A stretch of DNA of 11,470 nt from Brachionus koreanus (taxonomy: Eukaryota; Rotifera; Eurotatoria; Ploima; Brachionidae): contig PJRA01000114.1 in NCBI GenBank assembly GCA_016987375.1, positions 247,389 to 258,858 of the forward strand. Direction: 5' to 3'. Each line of letters opens with the position of its first letter. The stretch's first letter is position 1. Both the position numbers and the translations under genes were made by a program. This document shows, in pieces, positions 8,101-11,470 of this stretch. A model generated the notes under the pieces. That model saw nothing but the letters and a program-made list of their open reading frames with translations. It ran no database searches and was not told the origin of the DNA.

Positions 8101-10702
8101 CGATTAATTTAATATATATTATTTTCTTGAAATTAACAGCTTACTTAAAATTGAGCAATATGAATTTAGAAAACAAAGATAAAAAATTAAAATTTATTTT
8201 TAATGTTTATTTATATTAATTTAACTAAAAAATAGTCAATTAAATGTATAAATGCTAAATTAGTTGTCATCTTAAGTAATTAGTTTTTTTTTTTTTTTTG
8301 AAAAATAATTTTGGAGTAACTCCAGGGCAGTTTCGAGCGGCATAGCCCTCTTTTTAGCCCTCATGTTTGGAAATAGATAAAAATAAATAAATAAAATAAA
8401 ATAAGTAAAATTTGAAAAATTTATAGTTTGTTTAATAATCCAGATTGTGTCTTCTTATTGTATTGAGCCTAGTGGGGTTTTTTTTGACTTGTGTGTAAAC
8501 CAAATACATAGATCGTCTGCGAATAAGGCTACTTTAATGTCGGGGGTAAGATTTGCGCTATATCGCTTAAGTATAGGATGAAAATAGTTGGAGAAAGACA
8601 GCTCCCTTGTGGCACACCTGCTTTTATATCATTTGTAGGCGAAGCAGCTTCGTTTAAGCAGACCTGAAAAGTTCTATCTTTTAAAAAACTTTTTATCCAA
8701 TTTAAATAGCTTGAATTCAGACCCTTGTCTCTAAGTTTCTTGATAATACCAATGTGTGATGTTTTGTCAAATGCTTTCTCCAGATCAAAGAATATGGCCC
8801 CGGTTATCTCTTTTTTGTTAAAGCCGTTGAGGATGGATTGATTTATTCGGAGTATGTGATCTTGTGTGCTTCTTTTTTTCCGGAAGCCCGATTTTGATTC
8901 CGAAGTAATTAGTTATCACATTAAAAAAATTAAATGTCACAAGGTAAAAAGTCAGTTAGAAAACAATTTAATCATAAAAAAATTTTCAATAATTTAATTA
9001 ATAATTCTTTTTTTTTATAAAAAGATTTTATTTACTTGTTATCTATTAATATATGATTTTTTTAGGTAAAATAACAGATTCTTTGAAGGACACTATTGAG
9101 TATTAATTTTTCTAATTTATTTTTGACATATAATCAATTTGTTTTATTTATTTATTTTTATGTTTTTTTGTACCGAGCTAATGCTCATTCACATTAAAAA
9201 AATAAAAAGAATAAAATTTAAAATAATAAAAAAATAGATAAAATTAATTCCTTTCATTCCCGCGAGAACACCTTGGTTTAACATCACAAATGGAGACGAG
9301 GAAAAACAAAAAAAAAATAACAAAGAGTTGTTCACCAACCACTCCTACACAACTCAATTTCCGCAAGTTTTCAAAATTTGGATGAGGCAAAAAAAAAACA
9401 ATCTTCTGCAGAAAAGAATTTATGCTACATTGGTCTTTACCTTTCTTTTATTTATTTCTAAATAAATTCGAGGAGAACCTCAGGCTGCTCAGAATGGAAA
9501 AATTATTGTTTTGAATTCTAAGTAGAGCCAAGTGAATTTAGTGTTTAACGCATCATCTATTATGTTAAATTCATCCAGGTCTGATCTTAATTGTTTTGCA
9601 TGTCAGTGATTTTTGTCTTGACGGGAAAGAATTGATGTGTCTAAAAATTTTGTTTTGGAGTTTTTTAAGATCTGATGATATTTTTGCGTTGTACAACTTT
9701 GCCTTTCTTTTAAATTTCATTAAATAATTAAATTTCTTTAATTTTTTAATTCTAAACTAATTAGATTTTTAATTAAAAAAGGTGTGTAAAAAGCTAGCCG
9801 AAAATTTAGTTTTACAAAGAGACGCTTTATTATTACTAAAATCAAAGAACACAGAATCTTTTTTTCAGTGCAACATGAATGAAAATTTAGATAAAGTTCA
9901 AACTTTAATCGAATTAACCAAAAACAAAATAAATAATAGCTTTAAAAAAACGACGGACAAGGATTCGGATCATATAATACAATCCATTAATGAAAGCTTT
10001 GAAAGCTCTTTCATTCATGAAAATGAAAATGGTGCAAACACCAGCATTTCAGAGTCGATCAAGTTAATAGAAAAATTCTTTGTTTACAAAGCCGAAAATA
10101 CACCAGAGGCTAGGAAAAAAAGAGCTGAATATGAAGAAGAGCAAAAAATCAAGGAACAGGAGAAAACCGAGCGCGAAAAGATCGAAAGAGAGGAAGAGCT
10201 CAAGCGTCTGGAGCTCGAAGAAAAGGTGATAAAAGAGCGTGAATTGGAAAATCAGAAAAAGAAAGAATTTGAAGAAGAAGAAAAACGAAAATTGGAAGAA
10301 AAAGAAAGACAAGCAAGAGAAGAGAAAGAACAACTCAAAAAAGAGCTTCAAATTCATCAGGAAAAAATAAAAAAATTGGAGCAAGACGAAGCGCTTAGAT
10401 GGAGTAAGCAAAAAGACGAAATGGAAAAGGAGAAAATTCGCTTTAGAAATGAAATAAACGAGGAAATGATAAAAAAAGTTAAAGAATTTGAGGTTCAACA
10501 AAAAAAATCAATAGATCAAATTGATAGTAGTTACAAAGATGATAAAATAAGTGGACTTATTGACACACTAAATAAGCAACGATCTCATTATTTTGAAATG
10601 AACAAAGAAACTCTAAATGAACAGTTTAGCTTTATCAAAAATCAAAATAGAAAAATAATGAATGAATTAAGACAAATAAGATCGTGCAACAATAATAGAC
10701 AG
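2051..10702 (+). CDS. RANBP2: RANBP2/NUP358-like nucleoporin, N-terminal part (10 coding exons, joined)
   Basis: Join 2051-2125, 2171-2355, 2407-2453, 2509-2696, 2756-3063, 3117-3567, 5310-5442, 5500-5607, 5665-6761 and 9782-10702; all phases fit, giving 1171 codons. RanBP2/NUP358 builds the cytoplasmic filaments of the nuclear pore, binds Ran and acts as a SUMO E3 in animals. Collinear similarity to the human N-terminal domain (recalled, not searched) runs through every exon. Examples, window versus human, are AKEWLEKASKIFPN/AKYWLERAAKLFPG, SQHFYILGLLFLKNM/GHFYMHAGSLLLKM and SLSLMDLKIF/SICILDLEVF, plus a WW pair at residues 572-573. Residues 1-165 correspond to the TPR repeats, about 166-864 to the alpha-solenoid, and about 970-1110 form a charged coiled coil. 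Start: the first ATG after an in-frame TAG, aligning with the human N-terminus. Ran-binding, zinc-finger, SUMO-ligase and cyclophilin parts are not in the window. The 3' end is uncertain: donor at 10703, or stop at 10754-10756. Confidence 0.88.
2171..2355 (+). CDS. RANBP2: RanBP2-like exon 2 (first TPR)
   Basis: Encodes residues 26-87, including GLKIAKLYIDIKEFETADFY, which matches human KGFYFAKLYYEAKEYDLAKK and has the helix-turn-helix spacing of a TPR. It ends after two bases of a lysine codon at AA|GTAACT. The next intron is 2356-2406 (51 nt). Confidence 0.88.
2407..2453 (+). CDS. RANBP2: RanBP2-like micro-exon 3
   Basis: This 47-nt exon encodes about residues 87-103 (SYKISDESDKKLLLK). It bridges the TPR helices, as human SVELNPTQKDLVLKI does. 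It is too short for any ORF-length filter and is supported by frame continuity and similarity across both junctions. The 3' junction forms an ATT codon with exon 4, giving LLLKICNCFF. The next intron is 2454-2508 (55 nt). Confidence 0.78.
2509..2696 (+). CDS. RANBP2: RanBP2-like exon 4 (TPR region)
   Basis: Encodes about residues 103-165, including AKEWLEKASKIFPN, the strongest local match to human RanBP2 (AKYWLERAAKLFPG), followed by LKEKLVDS against human LKEQLLDC. It ends in phase 0 at ATA|GTAATA. The intron is 2697-2755 (59 nt). An earlier AG at 2729-2730 would put a stop codon directly in frame, so the later acceptor was chosen. Confidence 0.88.
2756..3063 (+). CDS. RANBP2: RanBP2-like exon 5 (alpha-solenoid)
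   Basis: Encodes residues 166-268, from NENCLDQELNLKFISINLK through LKYTFLR. It corresponds to the helical stretch after the TPRs in human RanBP2 (region VHVNIRLVEVYRSTKRLKDA). It ends in phase 2 at AG|GTATTT. The next intron is 3064-3116 (53 nt), with a T-rich tract before ACAAAG. Confidence 0.85.
3117..3567 (+). CDS. RANBP2: RanBP2-like exon 6 (alpha-solenoid)
   Basis: Encodes about residues 268-418, starting RLDQFILKFEREELFDFK and containing SQHFYILGLLFLKNM (human GHFYMHAGSLLLKM) and KVGLLCLVKSM (human AALCYLIAFQV). It ends in phase 0 at AAG|GTATGA. Read through, it would meet a stop at once. The following intron is the first long one (1742 nt). Confidence 0.88.
3765..4264 (-). mobile_element. 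Mariner-family (DD34D) transposase relic
   Basis: The minus strand, in shifting frames, gives the catalytic half of a Tc1/mariner transposase. In order these are VCQNLLDEQFFRQFITFDE with the first catalytic Asp (codon 4200-4202), YDNRNQWL, KKVMLSSW, ADLYFEQIERMYASIEEN, DNSRPQKARRTIAKIEEL with the second Asp (3952-3954), and SSDYHLF with the third Asp (3847-3849). Exactly 34 codons separate the second and third Asp, the mariner DD34D spacing. The end reads CFAPKAVNSTREEI. Several in-frame stops and frameshifts make it inactive. The N-terminal DNA-binding domain and the terminal inverted repeats were not found. The family normally cuts and pastes at TA sites. It lies antisense inside intron 6 of the nucleoporin gene. 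Confidence 0.87.
4564..4842 (-). pseudogene. Unidentified decayed reading frame with a C-terminal RGRP motif
   Basis: A single minus-strand frame of 93 codons is interrupted by only four internal stops and has protein-like, hydrophilic composition. Recognisable pieces are LTDIQRDNRNENVQVDTFKR, IQTKDIFSKFERIEDNNSMF and, at the end, NQHPRKRGRPKKKIITRV followed by TGA at 4564-4566. RKRGRPKKK resembles an AT-hook or a basic nuclear-localisation segment. Basic tails like this occur in transposon and retrotransposon proteins, but I cannot place the family. It may be a remnant of an unrecognised mobile element in intron 6, or chance. Confidence 0.35.
5209..5262 (+). mobile_element. LINE/SINE-like 3' tail with hairpin (copy 1)
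   Basis: A T-run is followed by ACATC...GATGT (5224-5228 pairing with 5237-5241), then an A-rich tail of ATAAAAATAAAAAG type. It matches the segment at 7793-7858 in layout and in the core ACATCGC, so the two are probably copies of one 5'-truncated retroelement tail. No target-site duplication can be resolved in this AT-rich context. Confidence 0.4.
5310..5442 (+). CDS. RANBP2: RanBP2-like exon 7
   Basis: Encodes residues 419-463, ADEYFAEFLNIKESNDYLLF to ALDYANK, and ends after one base at AAA A|GTAATT. It corresponds to the human segment running into DVGAIRAHNGSLQ. The next intron is 5443-5499 (57 nt). The acceptor AAAAAG has a weak pyrimidine tract, so the exact 5' edge rests on frame and similarity. 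Confidence 0.78.
5500..5607 (+). CDS. RANBP2: RanBP2-like exon 8
   Basis: Encodes about residues 463-499, including ENKSLDLNYLIWHGLVN, which matches human HNGSLQHLTWLGLQWN. It ends at TAT T|GTAAGA, the strongest donor in the window. The following intron is 5608-5664 (57 nt), with acceptor TTTATTTAG. Confidence 0.85.
5665..6761 (+). CDS. RANBP2: RanBP2-like exon 9 (large, end of alpha-solenoid)
   Basis: Encodes about residues 499-864. It starts FFFHSSKNSVRFETN (human FHHLPHETSRLETN) and has SLSLMDLKIFYYSVF (human SICILDLEVFLLGVV). It also holds QSDWWLY with the WW pair at residues 572-573 (human QKSWWDA), KYWNFILKQLIKLKQ (human HYWKKVLPLLKIIKK) and ALLNLVLIF (human SYWNLALIF). It ends in phase 0 at CAG|GTAAAT. 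The open frame reads only three codons beyond the donor before TGA. Confidence 0.9.
7793..7858 (+). mobile_element. LINE/SINE-like 3' tail with hairpin (copy 2)
   Basis: A T-run is followed by ACATCGCCTTAAAGGCGT, whose core CGCCTT/AAGGCG (7806-7818) is self-complementary. An A-rich AATAATAAGTAAATT-type tail ends at about 7858, just before the MITE. It shares its layout and ACATCGC core with 5209-5262. Confidence 0.4.
7861..8008. mobile_element. 148-bp MITE with 30-bp terminal inverted repeats
   Basis: Positions 7861-7890 and 7979-8008 are inverted repeats identical at 27 of 30 positions; three mismatches lie within a five-base block (11-15). The arms run from ATAACGTAAT to GAATTTAGTGACATG. 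The interior repeats the arm motif: TTTAGTGACA also occurs at about 7913 and TGACATGTCA at 7953-7962. The right arm overlaps the perfect 20-bp palindrome TTTAGTGACATGTCACTAAA (7971-7990). There is no coding capacity. If the TA one base inside each end is the target duplication, this would be a Tc1/mariner-type MITE; longer flanking duplications are not visible. The transposase source is unknown, and the mariner relic in intron 6 is only a candidate. Confidence 0.85.
8297..8420 (+). mobile_element. Nested short LINE 3'-end insertion with 10-bp target-site duplication
   Basis: TTTGAAAAAT is duplicated at 8297-8306 and 8411-8420. Between them lie 104 bp on the plus strand: a GC-richer 3' UTR piece with GGAGT/ACTCC (about 8313-8323) and two TAGCCCTC-like copies, then a tail of ATAAATAAATAAAATAAAAT type. 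This is the signature of a severely 5'-truncated LINE or SINE tail. It landed, in the opposite orientation, just upstream of the poly(A) of the older RT-bearing copy. Removing it together with one duplication restores a continuous older element, so it is the younger insertion. Confidence 0.8.
8441..8902 (-). pseudogene. LINE reverse transcriptase fragment (frameshifted)
   Basis: The minus strand encodes the palm of a non-LTR reverse transcriptase. Motif A is FFDLEKAFDKTSH (about 8757-8795) with its catalytic Asp, followed by GLNSSYLNWIKSFLKDR. Motif B is AGVPQGSCLSPTIFILYLSD (about 8565-8624), and motif C is ALFADDL (about 8509-8529) with both catalytic Asp residues. A one-base loss near 8555-8562 separates motif B from motif C, and the first frame stops at about 8529. 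After SKKTPLGSIQ a stop follows, then the element tail. The CR1/Jockey group is likely from motif style, but the clade is not proven. It is a truncated, inactive copy. Confidence 0.93.
9142..9190 (-). mobile_element. LINE 3' tail with GAGC/GCTC hairpin
   Basis: On the minus strand the stem GAGC-ATTA-GCTC (9175-9186) is followed by GGTAC and an ATAAATAAATAAAAC-type tail. The hairpin-plus-(AAAT)n layout resembles the other retroelement tails in this window. No flanking duplication could be resolved. Confidence 0.42.
9446..9715 (-). mobile_element. LINE C-terminal and 3' UTR relic
   Basis: Minus-strand frames give SSDLKKLQNKIFRHINSFPS (about 9625-9690), which resembles the LQ..QN.ALR.I..LP region at the end of LINE ORF2. 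After a frameshift come RSDLDEFNIIDDALNTKF and TWLYLE up to TGA at about 9494. Then a short 3' UTR carries the hairpin GAGG-TTCT-CCTC (9470-9481) and ends in an AAATAAATAAAAG tail (about 9446-9468). Gene order, orientation and tail agree with a decayed LINE 3' end. The protein similarity is modest. Confidence 0.55.
9782..10702 (+). CDS. RANBP2: RanBP2-like exon 10 (coiled-coil region)
   Basis: Encodes residues 865-1171. The first part (VCKKLAENLVLQRDALLLLK) continues the helix at the end of exon 9 (human counterpart ESVKEMLNSVMQELEDY). About residues 970-1110 are an almost uninterrupted Glu/Lys/Arg-rich helix (for example EREKIEREEELKRLELEEK) with coiled-coil or single-alpha-helix character. 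A more mixed helical tail follows (SQ/NQ-rich, ending RQIRSCNNNRQ). The exon ends in phase 0 at CAG|GTAATT. If that donor is not used, the frame runs 17 more codons to TAA at 10754-10756, giving a 1188-residue protein. Membership in the RanBP2 gene rests on matched phase, absence of a start codon and the position of the helix; it is less certain than for exons 1-9. Confidence 0.72.
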
Positions 10703-10751
10703 GTAATTTTGAGCAAAACCAATTCACTAATTCTAAAATATAAGAGAAATG

Positions 10752-10777
10752 AATAAAAAAAAATTTGGAAAAATAAA
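10752..10777 (+). promoter_or_regulatory. Candidate polyadenylation signals
   Basis: AATAAA occurs at 10752-10757, overlapping the possible TAA stop, and again at 10772-10777. They would serve the gene only if exon 10 is terminal. The motif is common by chance in sequence this AT-rich. Confidence 0.25.
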
Positions 10778-11115
10778 TTGATTTTTGACATTTTATTTTT
10801 TAGTTATCAACTTGACCAGCTCAGATTTGTTATGTATTTTTATCCTCAAAATAAATTTCCATTAAATCTTAATAGAATTAATTAGGGTAATTCGTCAGTG
10901 AAAGGGTAACAAAAAATTAAAATTTTGTAAAAAATGTTAAGCTCATTTTAAATAAATGAAAAAATAAATTAAACAAACTTGTAAAAAACTAATTGTAGGA
11001 AAATTTGCAACAAGTTTGATTCAAGTTTAAGTTATGAAATGAAATTTAAAAAAATTTTTAAGAATATCAAAGCCTAAAAGTTATAAATCATCATAAATTC
11101 AATATGAAATTCAAT
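10778..11115. other. AT-rich stretch without recognised features
   Basis: This is either the 3' flank of the gene or the start of intron 10. A candidate acceptor TTTTTTAG ends at 10802, but in phase 0 it leads to TGA after three codons. No Ran-binding-domain-like or other coding stretch was seen in any frame. Confidence 0.5.
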
Positions 11116-11223
11116 GGCAATGTGAAATTTTAGTACAAAAAGGAAAAACGATATAATTTTTTTTTCTAATTGTTTAAAAATAATTCTGTAAGAACAACAC
11201 AATGCTGTAAAAATTTGTACAAA
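11116..11223. repeat. Dispersed repeat, copy A
   Basis: Starts GGCAATGTGAAATTTTAGTAC and runs through AAGGAAAAACGATATAAT, TTCTAATTGTTTAAAAATA and ATTCTGTAAGAACA to TTTGTACAAA. It is closely similar to 11353-11470 in the same orientation. Copy B has about 11 extra bases after its first 24. It is noncoding and was not recognised as a known family. Confidence 0.8.
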
Positions 11224-11316
11224 TGAATTCTAAATTCTGTCAATACCTTTCATTCTCTAAAAATGCAAATCTGCAAAAAAAGCATCTGATCAAAATATTC
11301 ATTTAATTGCAGTTTG

Positions 11317-11470
11317 TTTGTACACATTTTTATAATATTGTACTGTTTACAGGGCAATGTGAAATCTTAGTACAAAAATTACAGTACCAAAAGGAAAAAC
11401 TATATAATTATTTTTCTAGTTGTGCAAAAATGGTTCTGTAAACAGTACAATGTTGTACAAGTTTGTACAA
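11317..11470. repeat. Dispersed repeat, copy B, within an inverted repeat
   Basis: The direct-repeat body 11353-11470 is framed by a perfect 16-bp inverted repeat: ATTGTACTGTTTACAG at 11337-11352 and CTGTAAACAGTACAAT at 11436-11451. Looser complementarity extends outward (TTTGTACA at 11317; TTGTACAA at 11453 and 11463). The window ends inside the right arm. The layout suggests a MITE-like or foldback element with GTAC-rich ends. Confidence 0.72.

Larger units (their letters stand above)
8274..8914 (-). mobile_element. 5'-truncated LINE insertion (RT domain) with 12-bp target-site duplication
   Basis: AAGTAATTAGTT occurs exactly at 8274-8285 and 8903-8914, directly flanking the element. On the minus strand it begins abruptly inside a reverse transcriptase gene at 8902 and ends in a run of at least 14 A (T on the plus strand, 8286-8299). 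This matches target-primed reverse transcription with 5' truncation. A second retroelement copy (8307-8410 with its own duplication) is inserted near the 3' end. Without that copy the insert is about 500 bp. It has no LINE 3' UTR: the poly(A) follows coding-like sequence soon after the RT motifs. Confidence 0.9.
6762..9781 (+). other. Intron 9 (3020 nt), mobile-element rich
   Basis: Runs from GTAAAT to AAAAAAG before GTGTGTAAA; both flanking exons are phase 0. It contains a retroelement tail (about 7793-7858), a MITE (7861-8008), nested LINE insertions (8274-8914), a LINE tail (about 9142-9190) and a LINE C-terminal relic (9446-9715). In 6762-7790, 8009-8273, 8915-9140 and 9191-9445 I see only AT-rich sequence. 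The last of these is slightly richer in GC (about 9255-9370) but was not identified. The acceptor is weak (an A-run before AG), so an unseen small exon cannot be excluded. Confidence 0.72.

Noticed and set aside
10064..10501. Minus-strand 145-codon frame, almost only Phe and Leu, which could look like a membrane protein
   Set aside because: It is the exact antisense of the Glu/Lys-rich coiled coil in exon 10 (GAA/AAA/GAG read backwards).
10703..10802. A 100-nt intron from GTAATT to TTTTTTAG, with a terminal exon ending TGA three codons later
   Set aside because: Splice signals are acceptable, but the resulting exon would add only three residues and has no supporting similarity. It is left as an alternative.
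1..11470. tRNA, rRNA or CRISPR-like arrays
   Set aside because: No cloverleaf with conserved A/B boxes, no rRNA core sequence and no regularly spaced repeats were seen.

Overview
This is a eukaryotic nuclear window from an AT-rich invertebrate genome. Most introns are very short (45-59 nt, GT...AG), and long homopolymer runs and decayed LINEs are abundant. A rotifer such as a Brachionus-like monogonont fits well; that is inference, not proof.

The one real gene is a split plus-strand homologue of the nucleoporin RANBP2/NUP358. Ten coding exons can be joined between 2051 and 10702 without breaking frame (3513 nt, 1171 codons). Exons 1-9 follow the N-terminal TPR/alpha-solenoid domain of animal RanBP2 almost from the first residue. 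Exon 10 adds a long, highly charged coiled coil. No Ran-binding domain, zinc finger or cyclophilin domain is visible. The gene either continues past the window after a good donor at 10703, or ends at a stop codon at 10754-10756.

Layout: (1) About 130-1225, minus strand: a decayed LINE covering the endonuclease and the segment before the reverse transcriptase, interrupted by a 97-bp foldback. (2) 1226-2050: AT-rich upstream region. (3) 2051-3567: exons 1-6 with short introns. (4) 3568-5309: intron 6, swollen by a minus-strand mariner (DD34D) transposase relic, an unidentified decayed frame and a retroelement tail. (5) 5310-6761: exons 7-9. (6) 6762-9781: intron 9, with a retroelement tail, a 148-bp MITE, two nested retrotransposon insertions that each keep target-site duplications, another LINE tail and a LINE C-terminal relic. 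(7) 9782-10702: exon 10. (8) 10757-11470: AT-rich sequence ending in a duplicated, partly palindromic repeat.

The host gene is one nuclear-pore protein and the rest is its mobile-element load. All recognised elements inside the gene lie in the two introns that are over 1.7 kb, and the seven short introns are clean. I see no new multi-gene system. The most unusual points are the coiled-coil extension and uncertain end of the NUP358 homologue, the nested insertion, and the foldback inside the LINE endonuclease.
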